A stretch of DNA of 64,000 bases from Antedon mediterranea (taxonomy: Eukaryota > Echinodermata > Crinoidea > Comatulida > Antedonidae): NCBI RefSeq assembly GCF_964355755.1, contig NC_092679.1:10776932-10840931 (forward strand), in the 5' to 3' direction. Made by a program: the position numbers and the translations under genes. This document shows positions 1 to 13,443 of the stretch, piece by piece. The notes below the pieces were generated by a model. That model saw only the letters and a program-made list of their open reading frames with translations. It made no database searches and was not told the DNA's origin. The stretch's first letter is position 1. The number at the start of each line of letters is the position of its first letter.

Positions 1-760
1 AAAAAAGGTTTGATTATCTATATACATGACCACCAGGATTGATTCCTTATTTCTCTTTCGAAAAAAAGGAAGAGACATAATCATTTACAGTGAGCACCAT
101 CATCCGAGCATTGCTATTTATAAATATTAGTTGACATTGACTTGGTTCTATTAGTCTGCGACCCTTGCCACGGTCAATAATGATTGTTGATGTCCCATTC
201 ATTGTATCCTTTAGTCAATTGTTTTGCAATACTAGGCCTATGCAATGTTTTGTTATGAATAAGCTTGAATTGAAATGAAAAATATTTAGGTGTTTACGTT
301 CGTTAGATAGACACAAGAAGCGTGTCAAATGAGTTTATTTCTCCTGACTTTGAACAGTATATATGCAACCTTGTGGAAGATGGACCTTATATTATAGAAC
401 AGGTTTCCTTTCTCTTCAGAAAACAAAATGTTGGTACTACAGTATGCACGGGAAAATGTTTTTATGAAAATAAAACAAAAACTATCTCTGGCTAGCAACC
501 ATATCGAGACTCATACTAACGATATGCCCTTGATAACAATTATGATCTGTCTGTGAAGATCCAGTTTTTACTAGCCAATGAAAGTAAAAATTTAAAGCAT
601 TATGGACAAAGATTGAGTCAATGTGTCGTCAACTAGGGAAACCGGGAATATTTTCAAAAGGGAAAGAAATCCTGATGGTGGTCCCTTATGAAAGCATACA
701 TAAAACATACATACAGTATTTGCAGTACAGTAACTTGACAATAAAAAGACACATTCGTAG
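1..760. repeat. Left arm of a diverged inverted duplication
   Basis: The stretch aligns, as reverse complement and with many small indels, to about 56585-57185. Shared blocks include the text around 30-95 (CCACCAGGATTGATT, then GACATAATCATTTACAGTG), the block around 145-170 (TTAGTTGACATTGACTTG), the block around 255-290 (TTATGAATAAGCTT) and the block near 505 (CCATATCGAGACT). Similarity runs off the left edge of the window. No ORF of note lies inside. It is probably two copies of an old dispersed repeat in opposite orientation; a segmental inversion-duplication is the alternative. Confidence 0.7.
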
Positions 761-2500
761 ATAACGTTTCTACAAGCTTGGACATTGCTTTTGGGCTCTG
801 GGTTTATAAACCATACAGTGACGAATCAAGTGAATAGAAAAATATAAACTTTTTGAACAAAAATGATTTGCACATTTGTAGAATTTCATTTGCACGTTCA
901 ACGTCAAAACTAATCGTTTCCACATTTACCGGCGTGACGTTTGCACATACAGATTAGCACATTTGAGGTTATTTGCACATTTAAAGGCCATCACAACCGC
1001 ACCGGAATACCTTAAATTAATATGTTATATAAACATGAATGTCACCTTCAATTCTGAATAGCTGTAAATGGTTCAAATATACAGTACAGATAGGTCGTGA
1101 AATTATACGACCCATGTTAACAAATTGTTAGATATGATGACGTCATTAAAATGAAAATGGTGGTAGCCCATAAGAAGGCTGTATGAGCAAGATTGAGAAA
1201 ATCTGACACAGCCTATAAAGCGAAATACGCTCTGTTGAACTGATAATCTATAACGAAAAAGACAAAAATCCTATTTTAAACATTAAGGTGGCCAATGATG
1301 ACAAATGTCCAGTTTAGGTTTTAAAAATAGATATGCGACATGTATACAATCAAAAACGTCAACCAGACTGCTTGTTGAAAAACATATTCGTTAAAACAAC
1401 AATATTTTACGAATTGCGTCGATTTTATGATTTGTAACTTTGCAAGTTTAGTGTGACTGATTGTAAACTGGTTGTAGTGCTCTTGGATAGTGGAGCAATT
1501 AGATTGCGCATACGATTTCTATATGGGTTTGTTTTGTTGTTGATCCTTATTAAAACTGTAAATACCTTCAGTGGCTGTCTTAATATTTGTTTTTGTTCCA
1601 CAAGTCTCATGTAGTATCGATAATGGTGGTTTCATTCAACATTCATTACATTTTTATTTTTGTTGATACAAAGAATAATCTTGATTATGTTTAATATCCC
1701 AAATTGGTTTATTTAGATTACTTACCGGTTGATTACTACTTGTTAAGATTATTTTCTTAACCATAACACACAATGGTCACTCACAAAACTATGTCTATCA
1801 TGCTCATCAATAAACATAATTTGTCAAGGATTTTGAGCATAACATAAACATGTAGTCTATCGTGCTTTGTTGATTATTTCTTTGCTATGTTATTTTTTAA
1901 ACCAGTTGTCAAGTACTTACTTGCTACGTTTTGGCTATTTTCAGAAGTTACCATTTATTTTTAAATATCCATTTGAAACCAGATGATTTTTCTTGAGAAT
2001 CTATGTTATTTTACCTTCACAAAAATAGTACTATTAATTAAGGTTGTTAACTTAGAATTTTTAGTAAATTGTATCAACGTACACCGGTGTATTAAAAAAA
2101 ATATTATACAGTAAAGTTATTGCGATATAAACGGCCTATAAAAAGTTATTAACGAAACTAACCACAGGAAGAAGGAAAGCCTTTGATGGCTGACGTCGTA
2201 CGGTTTTAGCACTTCCGTTAATAACCAATGACGAGCATACAATACAAGAATATTTGTACGTGTAGATGGTCATATGGAGGTTTATACCTCCATGTTCATA
2301 TATTCATCATTATGCGACAAAATTGTCAAGAGGCTTAGAAGAACTCGATGACCACAGAAGAAATAAACAAAGTGTCTGTATTGTTTTTTAAAGGTCAAAT
2401 CTATCAATTGGAACAATGAGTTAAATAATCGGAAATAAAAACGTAATTGTTTATTGCGGTTTGTTTATCCTGATCTTTAAGAGGAAATGATGTGTTGGAA
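761..2500. other. Non-coding AT-rich DNA, no gene seen
   Basis: Only short open frames without recognisable domains occur here. A 20-nt palindrome (ATGGAGGTTTATACCTCCAT) sits near 2274-2293. Nothing else structured was seen. Confidence 0.5.
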
Positions 2501-3399
2501 AGAAATGAAGTAACAGTTAAATAATCATACAGATATACTATATTCAAGTTAGACCTCCATGTTTACCGTACCGAGTTTCATGTTATACTGTATTATATAA
2601 ATCTTTTAAAATAATTATTTAAAATTAAATTGAATAATAGAATGAATAAAACACAATAATACACAAACACAAATCATAATTTCCATGCGTAGTTTTATCA
2701 ATAACTTATTTAAATAGTCTCACAACCAACGATGGGCTATATCATCGTAAAATAACAAGATGATAACATATTGAAACTCAAGTAGATTGTATGTTTATAA
2801 GAGTAAAATCATATGAATAACTATTGACAATAAAACAATAATCATATTCATCCAGAATAATATATTATTAATGTATAATACTATTATGATCATCATAACA
2901 AATTATTTTATTTAAAAAAATGTATGATAATGAAAACTATAAGTTAAATAAGATGAAAAACTTAATTAGTATGGTAACACGTTAACATATCTTGCATTTC
3001 ACTCTCCTCAACAATTAAGTCTGTACAGCACGCAACTTCATTCATACTGAACACTTAAATACTGTAGTTACAATAATACATCTACTGTAACACAACTCAT
3101 TGGAGATAATTACTGTATAAAGTATTAATAAAGTGTAGTGTGACCACTTCCTTTACTCCACAATATTACTGTATACATTTTCAATGTATTTCATGAAATG
3201 TTTTAATATATTAAGCATTTAAACATAGATTAATATACATTAGGTAAATACATTGATAAATTGGATTATTACTCGTGATTTCATTATAGCCTGTAAACAA
3301 AAATATGATTTGTAAAATTGCTAATCATCATATCAATCCAAATATAATAAAATTCTATAACCTAAATAAAAATAGTGCAAGCATGCACAAGAATGCTAA

Positions 3400-3443
3400 T
3401 ATAAAATCTGATTAGGTTTATTAAAATCTGATTAGGTTTATTA
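3400..3443. repeat. Short tandem duplication (about 22 bp, two copies)
   Basis: AAAATCTGATTAGGTTTATT occurs twice head to tail. Likely replication slippage. Confidence 0.8.
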
Positions 3444-4455
3444 AGATTTCAGTTGAACGGGTTGTAATTCATTGTTATCACTGGGGTCACATAAACTAGC
3501 CAATAAAATGAAAATGATCAATAACAACAAAGGCACCGTTGAAATATTTCTTACATATTGAATACAATGTGAATACATTTTTTTAATGACACAAATTAAC
3601 TACAGTAGAATAATAAACTATAAATATAATTGTATGCACAACTTGAAAACAGACAACAATCAAGGCACAGTTGATCTCCTCCTCAAAACTCTATGCAACA
3701 CCTTAACAACATCCACTCACCATCTAAAAACCCTGTCGAATTTCTTTGTATTAATTTTACTAAAAAATTAAATGTCTGTACATATGGACATAATTTACAT
3801 AGTATTTACATATTGTATGCAGTAAATGCAAAACAAACCATAGATATTAAACAAACACACTGTATATTTTATAATGTTTCCCAAGCAATGTTAAATAACA
3901 AAAAGGTATATGAAACAATATTATACAATACATTCTAAATATTTTGATCATATTAAGCTCTTAATATGTAAATATGACAATAAAAATAACACTATGCAAT
4001 GACTTTGTTTAAAAAAATGATTGTGATTTTTTGATTATAGAATATATTATATTGGCATGCCTTAACAGAAGTTAAACCAATATAAAATATGTGGATTGTA
4101 AACATGGTAAAGTCCTCCAAATATTATCAGATAATGAATTATAAATAATAAATAACAATGATTAATATTAAGATACAAGATAGGTAAAGCTGGTAAAATA
4201 CATCAGTTCAAAAAAGCCAAAACGAAAGACAACCATTGTATTGTAAATATTAATGCAAAAGCAATAAATAATATTAGAGTAGTATAATGATGTCTTTTAA
4301 TACAAAATTAATATTAGTACTAAAATCTTTCTCAGCTGATACAGTGATTTTGTATTCCAGGCTGTTCAATAATGAGAAAAATAAATAAATTGATATCACT
4401 TTAAATCAGTAGATAACTAAATATATTTGGAAGAATTGTTTTAATCTTCTATTAA

Positions 4456-4511
4456 GACTACTACTACTACTACTACTACTATTTTTCTCCTACCACTACT
4501 CCTACTACTAG
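4456..4511. repeat. (ACT)n microsatellite
   Basis: A run of ACT/CTA trinucleotides, interrupted by TTTTTCTCC, then a second degenerate run. Confidence 0.9.
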
Positions 4512-4751
4512 TAAAAAGGCAATACTGTACTATAATATTGATATAATATATGTCCACATCATTTATAAAATGTAATTACAACAAAGAATTTAACCAATCT
4601 TTACAAAATGAATCAAATATTAGATGTTTAATTGCATAAAAATAAGTTCAAGCCCTGCTGTTTTACTGTACTTCTTATCAAATAAAAAATATATAAAAGT
4701 CATAAAAGTATATAAGCTTTGTACGATAAACAATAAACTTTTAGTTGCATC

Positions 4752-4775
4752 ATGGAGCTATATTATAGCTCCATG
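4752..4775. repeat. Short perfect palindrome (GGAGCTATA / TATAGCTCC)
   Basis: CATGGAGCTATATTATAGCTCCATG folds back on itself. The same core, GGAGCTATA with its complement, returns near 13891-13921 inside a minisatellite unit, so it may be a tiny dispersed fold-back sequence. Confidence 0.6.
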
Positions 4776-6936
4776 GTGGTATATTTTAAATTTTAAATCT
4801 ACTCACATTATTACTATGTACCACGCAAATCTCTTGATTTACTATTAAAAATAAATTCAAGAGCCACGTGTAACTAAACATATATCACTTTCATATAAAA
4901 AAATATAGCATTAGGCCTACAACTTTACATATGATTAAATCTGCCAGGGGCTATGCACATCCATTAGTCAACTGGACCTACAAGAGCACCATATAAAACA
5001 GTGACGCTTGGATGATGCTTGAAATAAATGTAAACAACTATTCAAGATGTCTTGAAATGGTCAAATATTTATTTACATTTTTTTTAAAGCCATAGGCCTA
5101 TATTGTGTTTTAAAATTACTGTTTATTGGAACATTTACATAGTAAAAAAGATAATTAGTTTAAATAGAAACATAAAGACATTTTTTTTTAATCTGAGAAA
5201 GACTGAGGATCATCCTTGAAGACAAACATTTTTGAAAACATGTAAAAAATGAATACAAATAAGAAAAGGTATTGAGTTGTCAAAGGCTATGTTTACAAAA
5301 TTGTTAATCTCCCGGAACATGCTGCTGGCACTAGAAATTTTGAATCTAGTTAGCCAGTTGGTCATAAAAACCAAACAACATCAGATAAAATGTTAGTGTG
5401 AAAGTGGCACGATTTGCATAGAATTCTCATAAAATTACCTTTATATCTGAAAGGTCACTACACAGGACTGGTGTGTACCCTGCAAATTTGCCAGGTCAAC
5501 TCTGGCTCCGAAGCCTCCCCTTAAATCCAGTCATTAAAAACTAGATATGGTAATGATTAATGATAGTTAATAAACCCGCAGATGTTTCATCATCATATAT
5601 TACAAGTACAACAAATGTTATTACGCATTAAAACTGTTTGCCTTGGAAACATATTTCAGAAAAATTGCTGATAACCACAGTGTATGTTTATCACTCTTTG
5701 GCATGAATAGAGTAAAGCTCAACAATACTAACTAGCCATACAGAAAGTTAATAGGAAAACTGGATACTGAATACGGTACATACATGGCAGTTTTTAGCAG
5801 CATATCTACACACATAATAAATGCAATATACAAACAGTATATATCGTATACTCAAATCATAAAATGTATCTACAGTATTTCTCAACTTCAATTGCATAGG
5901 TTGTGATCAATGTAGTTTACACAGTGTGTATGATATTAAGTATTGATGTATTTAAAATACAACAGTATTCAAACTATAAATTTACACCTGATGGCAATGA
6001 TATATTTTTAATACGTTAACAAACATAAAAATGAGTTGCTTTCTATAGACAAAGTATCATGACCAACATCCAGAGCATACTGAACTAAATTCCCGAAACG
6101 AGGTAAATATTTCCAATTGTTATGAATGAGTAATGCCAAATTATTCAAACTGATTTATTTTATATCAGGTGGTTAATTTTGAAGCAAATAATATCACATC
6201 TTTATGTCAATTGTCATGCCACAGTTTTAAAAAGCTAACTCATACAAAATCAGTGAGTGCATTCAGGTACTGAATTTAAGCTTTATGAAATCAAGAGACA
6301 TTAAGCCATTTGTGAATAGGCAAATAGTTTTACAGATTAAATTGTATTACTTTACAAATTTCATTGTAGATTTTGCACTCTTTTAGTGACTTAATAATAA
6401 ACATTGATGTAGCTGTCAGAAATAATTAAAACCTGGAAGACCAACACAAGGAGGTAAGCAACATAAATGGTTTCTTTTAAATTCAGTACTTAAACCCTTA
6501 CATCTGGACAAATTATACAAATATTTAAAACAATGAATTTCATATTACATTATTAGAAATACTCAGTCAGGAAAAAGTTCACTCAAAAGAAAAACCATAA
6601 CAATCATATTTCAGTCCCTAACTAAATGTAACTTAACTTAGAGATAAATAATGCCTAATAAAAATGTTGCATTAAATTTATGTAATAAGGTACAGTTGGA
6701 TATTTTTTATCAGTTACTGTAGAATCAAGTATACTGTACTGTAGATACAAACAGATGCACAATCAACCCTCTTCCCTTCTACCACCATAACCACCATCAT
6801 AACCTATACTATTTTTTGGTTTAGTATCTCGTGCGATTGAGTCGACATTTAAATGGACCTCTGTACATCTGTAAAACACCAATGTCAGACATTATTGATA
6901 TCTGTTTGCATATTACGCTGGATTTCATTGGCACTG

Positions 6937-7722
6937 TCAATGAGCTACATGTTTGCTTCCACATATCCCACACTTGACACCAACTTTATGGCAAACTCTC
7001 AGTGGTAGGTAGCATAAAAGACAAGGTATGCACAGGGATATTGCAGAAAGAGCAGTCCATTTCTTACAACATCCCTCTTGTCGTGGGTCACATGAACAGC
7101 CTTCAGCATAGTCATTTTCACCATCTGAACAACAATGATATTGCAAACCCTCTGCCAAGCAATAGCAAGTTACTTTTTCAATACAGTGTAAAGCACTATC
7201 AGGCGCATATTGGCATTGCCCTCTTTTGTTCTGACTTGGATCAAACACATTTGTACAATGGACACAGTGTTCTTGTCGCACTTTAGGGTCTATTTTAAAG
7301 TTTTTATTGGGTAATGGTGGCACCTGTAGTAGACTTTTTGGCTGAGTTGAAATAGAGTGTCTATCGGTAAACTTTGTAGTATTTAACGTTGGGTAACTGT
7401 AGTCATGTCGACTGGGACAATTTTTTACAAATTGTACATAAGAATCCTTTGGTCCACTAGACACTTTACATGGTTGTTGTTCATGCATCGACTGCCATTC
7501 TTGGTGACTTTTGACCCAACATTTATTTTTCTCCATCCTATGTCTCGATAAGTAATGAACTCTATGCAGATATTCATACTGATTATTGTCACTACGCCTT
7601 GGAGGTTTTGTAATAACGCTTTTTAGCGTACTTGTATAATTATCTGATGAACGTGAAGTGAACAAGGTTGGTGTGTTTTGGTAGTCATGAACATGACTTG
7701 GTGATAATAAGGGTTCAACTGC
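6937..7722 (-). CDS. Spred: SPRED gene, last coding exon: linker and Sprouty (SPR) domain
   Basis: SPRED proteins are membrane-associated inhibitors of Ras-Raf-ERK signalling downstream of receptor tyrosine kinases; the C-terminal Cys-rich Sprouty domain handles membrane association and Raf contact (family knowledge). This exon opens after a polypyrimidine-AG acceptor (CTCTACAG just above 7722), continues in phase 0 from exon 8671-8738, and ends at TGA 6937-6939, giving 261 residues. The first 150 or so are polar and low in hydrophobics, like the family's linker. The last 110 are the SPR domain: HCxxC, then RGQCQYAPD, CYC, YHCCSDGEND, CSCD, KKWTALSAISL, PCLLCYLPLR and CGICGSKH, matching the family cysteine spacing. 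A KIT-binding segment could not be confirmed by eye. The ATG-less opening shows that the exon is internal, not a start. Confidence 0.93.
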   Translation of the reverse strand, partial: AVEPLLSPSHVHDYQNTPTLFTSRSSDNYTSTLKSVITKPPRRSDNNQYEYLHRVHYLSRHRMEKNKCWVKSHQEWQSMHEQQPCKVSSGPKDSYVQFVKNCPSRHDYSYPTLNTTKFTDRHSISTQPKSLLQVPPLPNKNFKIDPKVRQEHCVHCTNVFDPSQNKRGQCQYAPDSALHCIEKVTCYCLAEGLQYHCCSDGENDYAEGCSCDPRQEGCCKKWTALSAISLCIPCLLCYLPLRVCHKVGVKCGICGSKHVAH

Positions 7723-8670
7723 CTGTAGAGGAAAAAAAAAATTAAGTTAGTAATGATAAATATTGAAAGACGAATACACAGAATGTGTCATCAGTTATAG
7801 TATAAAGAGGTCTACTGACAACCTTAAAGTTTAGTTTGCAGATCCACAATGTTTTCCCAAGTCTAAAAGGCCTTTTTAAATTTCTACAGTTTCAAGCCCT
7901 CGTCTTGAGTGTAAAAATTGATTTCAAACATCATCACAGAGGACTGCACAATTTTTTAACCTTTTTTTTCTAATCCTCAAAGTGAAAATTAAATTTGGTC
8001 TAATTTCTTAAGATCTGCTTTAAACGTCAATTTAACGACTCATTAAGATATTGTCCCCCTGAAAAAATAATAACACATCTTTTGTTAAATATGTCATTTT
8101 AATGTAACATAATAGTTATCCACTTTGACCAAAAATTGGATCGAAAGAAAATGTATTTACCTGAAAAAAATGTAATTTTAAGCAAAAAAAGATTGTCAAA
8201 CTGGCTGCCAGCCAATGGGTTTTTGCTTGAATTTAACCATTTATTTTGTCATTTTATTAGTGAAAACATAATTTTTTTCCTATGGAAGTGATTAACTTTT
8301 CTAAAACTACAGAATAGCATATTCAAAATCAATACATCTTTAAGTGGTAAAATTGTAATTTAGCATGTATACAATGCAAACAGAGATGTACTGAAACTTG
8401 GGATTGAAAGCAGACAAGTTATACAATTTGTTTGTGTAGTTTGAAAAGGACTTTTAGGACTATTGATTTCAATATGAAACAAACAATATGAAGAAACGTG
8501 TTAATTTACTTTGCTTCATCAAGAAAAGCACCTTACATGGTGACTGTGCCTGAGATTGTGCCATTAACTTGTTTAAATATCTGTATATCCAGAGACATGA
8601 AAAAATGCCTCTGGATACTATAAGTACAGCATTCTGTGTGTGAAATAAAATTCAATTCATAGAAACTTAC
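7723..8670 (-). other. SPRED intron between linker exon and last exon
   Basis: The 948-bp intron has donor GTAAG (plus-strand CTTAC at 8666-8670) and acceptor CAG (plus-strand CTG at 7723-7725). It is AT-rich with no recognisable element. Confidence 0.8.
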
Positions 8671-8738
8671 AACAAAAACATCATCATCACCAAGTTCAGT
8701 ATCTGTAACCTGATTTGTTGATGACTCCGTTGAAGAAC
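8671..8738 (-). CDS. Spred: SPRED gene, short linker exon
   Basis: This 68-nt exon begins with two nucleotides that complete the Gly codon split with the EVH1 exon, then 22 codons reading SSTESSTNQVTDTELGDDDV and a few more, and ends in phase 0. Acceptor TTTTACAG and donor GTAAGT flank it. The acidic, Ser/Thr-rich composition resembles the segment after EVH1 in SPRED proteins. It is assigned from position, phase fit and splice sites; similarity alone would not identify so short an exon. Confidence 0.75.
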
Positions 8739-9002
8739 CTGTAAAACAAATTGAACAAGATATTGATATAAAAATATTATAGATACCATAAAACATAGCA
8801 AAAAAAAATTGATTTAATTTTGTCATTGCTAAAAGATTGATACTGAACAATACTGTAGTTGTTTTATTAGAAAACCTCAGAGATTTCAAAAAGACATTCC
8901 TTTCCGTGTCGGCCACTTGGAGACACTTCGGCCCATATTTGTTTGTCGGCTACCACATAATGTATATATTATTGCTACTAAATTATTCGCATAATTACTG
9001 TA

Positions 9003-12000
9003 GGCACAGTGATGTTTCTTCATAGGCCACACATAATAGGTTATATCACTTTCCTAAATTTTTAGGATAAAAACTAAACAAACGCAAAAAATAACAGTAA
9101 TTTGACGTTTCAGCGACCATGTTTCGTGAGTTGTTGCGTCGCGTATCAACTACGCAACCTTCTCTGTTGTTTACCGCCATGGCTGGATATACAAATACCA
9201 TGCCAGGCCGGCAAATAAAAACAGTGTGTTTAGTCTCAGCAGCCGGCCAACCGTATCAACTGATCGAATCGTTGAAGTTTTAATTAATTCCACCGATCTA
9301 GAATAGAATAGATTTTGTAAATCACGTTTAGCACAGTGAGTAAAACTCCATGGCCATTAGTATCAAACCTTAGTACAATCGAGTTTGAATCTGCAAAATG
9401 TGTAAATAATAAGTATAAACTCTTAAAGCAAAACAATCAGAACTAGACCACAATTTAACTAAAAATGTAGGAAAATAGGTAACAAAAAATGCCACACAAA
9501 AAAATAGTAAAATATAAAAACCCTTGAAATAAAAAAAAATGAATAAAAATAAAACACACAAACAAAAATGAATCCAACATAAAAACAACAATTATGGAAA
9601 ACAATTAACAATGTGTTAATGTCGTGTTTCCACAACAATGTATTTTTCATTGATTTATGTCCAGTTTTTTGTTTTATCAAATAATACACCCAAAATATTA
9701 AATATAATTTGGTATTTTACATTTGTTAGTGTCTGCTAATCGACTACTACCACCATGTGTACTTTTTTGTGTTGATTTAAAGTCCATAACTGTAGTTTTA
9801 TTATTGAATACACTTAATTCTAAAAATTACCAATTCAAATGTTATCATTGGGTCTGTTTCTGCTGAAAAAATAAAAATAATCAATTTTTTCTAAGTACCA
9901 CAAACCACAGAAATGATCGCGTTGCAACTGAAAATGTTCTCCGACGTTAATCGGTTATCGCTTTTTAAAAATCACGTCATCCATACCCACAGCGCAGTTT
10001 AAGTTATGGAAGGCCGATGAGAGTTGGTTTGTTTACATCGTATCGCTGCCTAAAACTCTCACATGTAGGATTAAAAATTGAACTCGTAAAGCTATATTAT
10101 TTGTAAAATAAACATCTAGTAGACTAGGCCTACTACCGTACCACATACAACAGAATAATGATGTTACATTTTTAAAGGTACGTCGGCGAGAAAAGTTCGT
10201 TTCGCCGTTCAGCGTTGGTGCTACTCTAGGGCCCAGCTAGGCTATATATTTCTACCGAAACAACAGGCCTAAAAAAGGATGTGCAAAACATCGTTTAGAC
10301 TGGACCGGTGGGATGTAACGGTGTACTTTCAATGCAGAATCTTGGAGTTTCTGGGTATAATTCGCGCCCACAAAATAATAAAAATCAAATGTTTAACATT
10401 TAATTGTAATTTGGTTCACATCGATGATCGTCATCGTCGAAATAAACAGCATGCTTTGTGAATGAGGGTTGCAATACTCTAGAGGTCAAAGTGCGGTCAA
10501 TAATCGCTATTTGTGTTGCAGCTCAAAACTGCTCCACAATAATCGGTTAAAACAAGAAATAATCGATTAAAACACGCAATGGATTAAGTATTTTTAATCG
10601 GTTATTTTTAATCGGTTATTTTATTTTGCGCTGTTTCTGCTGCCCAAAAATAATCGATTAAAAAAATAAACGGTTAATAATCGATTATTTCTGCTCACCA
10701 GAAACAGGCCCATTGAAATGTTTAAACTACCCACTGACAGAGTTCAACGTGCACTACCCTTTCATGTGCATGTTGTGACTTTTTGATGCGCACCCTAGAA
10801 TAACATTCACACAGGAAAATTACACACAGTCAAAACGTAAGTTCCATATCCAGTATTGCTTTCATTTTTTAGCTTACAGATATTTCAATGTGAAGGGATT
10901 GTGCTTAACAAAATCAATGTCTGTAAACCGTTTTTATTCTTGATAAAAAAAATTTTTATTTGTACTTTTATCAGAGTGGACGTGCTTTTATTATACTTAG
11001 TCCTCCCACGAAAAGTGTTCTCCCCAGGCATTTGAAGCGTCATGGTGACATGATGCTTTGGTTCTCTACCGCGACGCTTTACAGTTAACCGTAACGCTTT
11101 AAACCTTATCCGTGACGGCGAAAATTTTCGTGGCCCTAAATTTTTGTGATTTTACATTTTAAACTATTTTGCAACCTTTTATTTTCGCGATTTGAGTTTT
11201 TTTGTGTAATTTGTTGAACCAAATTGGCGAATGTATTTCGCCTCCACGATGAAGATCAAACAACAATTAAATAGCGTCAGTAAAATTACAGAATTAAATA
11301 TGCCATTGTAAATTTAGGGATGTAAATAAATGTTTTGGCTACACAGTGGGTGAGGCACATGTTTAATAGGCTCTTACTTAGATAGTGAACACCCCCATAA
11401 TTAATGTAGTTGTACTTAATATTATTTTGCATTGGATGATTAAGTATAAAAGCACAATACTGGATATGGGATATGAAAGTGACAACGTGCATGAGAGGTG
11501 CAAGTTTGAAGTATGTCAATCAGTCGGCAGATTAAAATATGTTAATGATAAAATATGAATATGAAATAAGATAGAATAGTAAAACTACAGCTGCTTACGG
11601 ACACAAAAAGTGTCTAAAAATAAAATTAAATGTTGCACTCAGATTTCTTTTTGGTGTAGATATTTTGTGAAAACACGACACCCATTTGAATAAGTTTTAT
11701 TTGTGTGTGTGTGTTTTTTTTTTTAGTTCATTTACATTTTTTTCCATGGTTTTTTTATATTTTGCAATTTTTTTTGTGTGAGGTTTCGTATCTTTTTTGC
11801 TGGTTTTGTAATTATATTGTGGTCTAGTTTTGATTTTTAGCTTTAACCGTTGATAATTATATATGTCGCGGATTGAACTTGAATGTACTAAAAATTTATA
11901 TCAATGGCCACAGCGTTTTACTCACTGAGCCAAACCGTGAATTACTGTCATTCTGTTCAAAGAATAGTTGTAATTAATTAAAACTTCAATGACGCGATCA

Positions 12001-12236
12001 TTTCGATACGGTTGACTAAAGACTGTTTTTATAGCAGCCCGGCATGGTATTTTATATCCAACCATGGCGGTACCACTCGGCGGTACACAACAGAGGAGGT
12101 TGCATAGTTTATTCAGTGACATAACATTTGATTCGTCAAATTTCTGCTATGTTTTGCCTTTTTTGAGTGTTTATTCTTAAAATTCAAGAAAGTGACAGCC
12201 TATCGTGTGCAGCCTATCAATAAACATCAGTGTGCC
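9003..12236. mobile_element. Long inverted-repeat (fold-back-like) structure with arms of about 0.7 kb
   Basis: The left arm (9003 to about 9800) matches the reverse complement of the right arm (about 11500 to 12236), with divergence. Paired landmarks: GGCACAGTGATGTTT (left) with AAACATCAGTGTGCC (right), a TTTGACG block, CGCCATGGCTGGATAT with ATATCCAACCATGGCG, GTTTTAATTAATT with AATTAATTAAAAC, and a GTGAGTAAAAC / GTTTTACTCAC block. The 1.7 kb centre holds the 862-bp element at 9850-10711. No transposase is visible, so it looks like a non-autonomous element with long TIRs, or two opposed copies of one repeat. Confidence 0.72.
9850..10711. mobile_element. Harbinger-like non-autonomous element (ATT target duplication)
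   Basis: The ends read GGGTCTGTTTCTGCTG (left) and, on the opposite strand at the right, GGGCCTGTTTCTGGTG. The flanks are ATT (9847-9849) and ATT (10712-10714). Short GGG-starting TIRs with 3-bp duplications fit PIF/Harbinger-type elements. Inside the right end, palindromic iterons of the form AATCGGTTATT or TAATCGATTA repeat many times (10535-10690), with another near 9950. No intact transposase is seen. The family is shared with 25869-26071 and 43848-45570. Confidence 0.72.
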
Positions 12237-12799
12237 AAATGTAAGCACATACCGTTCAGTGGTTTTTGGAGGAGATACTGTACGTAAAATACGCGAAAAA
12301 TTTAGTGGCATTAATATATAGATTTTTAAATTACACCTGAACAAACAATATAAATAATATTTGGGGATCGTAGATGTTTATCGTAATTATTTTATACTGT
12401 ATTCACTTTTTCCATACTAAGCCAAAGGCCTCAGGGAGCGTGCCCAAATGTTTTTACTCCGTTAAACTTGTTGTAACGCAACTTTTACCGTTATATGCAA
12501 GCTAATTTAAATGGGGTTAGGCGTGTTCAGTGAGGCATATCAAGCCCTCCCTTTACTAGCTACTATGCTGTTGTTGTCACTCCATTGTTTAACGCGTAAT
12601 TAACGGGAGACCGGACATGCTGTTCAGTGTTGCGTAACGATGATTCCAACGCGTTATTAACAGTCCTTGTTATGGTATGTTGTGTGAAATCCTATGATGA
12701 CTCAAAATAACGGGTTATTAGCAGTCCGGTCATTGTTGTTACAACGCGTTGTAACAACGTATATAATTATATTTATTAAATAATCATGTATAATACTAT

Positions 12800-12868
12800 A
12801 TCCTAGGCCTACCGTAAAATAAAAATATGTATAGGCCTAGGCCTACACGGTAAAATAAAAATATATAG
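12800..12868. repeat. Short direct duplication of an AGGCCTA-flanked segment
   Basis: GTAAAATAAAAATAT with flanking AGGCCTA text occurs twice in a row. Simple local duplication. Confidence 0.6.
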
Positions 12869-13443
12869 GTCTAAGCATACTATTTACGATCCGATTCATG
12901 GTATTATTTAGCCTGGTACGTCGGGCGACACGTGTCTAAATTTCTAATAGCCGACTTTCACCTGAAAAAAAATACGTATTTTTGATCCCTGGATGTAACA
13001 TGATATTGACGCGAATACCGCACTACAAAGAGCTAGGCCATGAACGATTCGTTAAAAGTACACCGCCAGACAATCGCGTAGCTATTGTTTAGATTACATA
13101 CTATAAACAATTAATAACAAAGAAAGCCTAGAAAGATAAGCTCCTCTTGTTAAATAATTTTGCTTTGACTGAGCCATTTTGTGACGGTTTCAACTCTTAT
13201 CCATAACATTTCATTAATTAAACAATCAAATAGATTTACACTTTAGACAATATTTTTTTAAATAATTTACTGTATCAGTTCAGACTGTGAAGAACATGGA
13301 TTTCGAAAGGTACACTTTATTTAACGCCAGGAATTCTTCTCACGGAAATGTGCTGATTGCAATCTGCATAAGCAACCAAAGATCCTGTATCTTTCTGGGA
13401 TTCTGCCTTTTCCCCAGATTTATTGTTATTTGTATATGACATA

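Larger units (their letters stand above)
2501..6936 (-). other. AT-rich region downstream of the SPRED stop, possible 3' UTR
   Basis: This 4.4 kb stretch is very AT-rich and lacks the inverted-repeat elements that fill the introns. It directly follows the stop codon of the SPRED gene in transcription order, and long 3' UTRs are common in animal signalling regulators. Several TTTATT hexamers (AATAAA on the minus strand) occur, for example near 6153, but none can be chosen as the true poly(A) signal. It also holds a trinucleotide tract (4456-4511), a 22-bp direct duplication (about 3400-3443) and a palindrome at 4752-4775. The UTR assignment is inference. Confidence 0.3.

Noticed and set aside
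8533-8916. 127-codon minus-strand frame taken as a gene
   Set aside because: It is intron read-through around the genuine 68-nt SPRED exon; splice sites at both exon edges explain it better.
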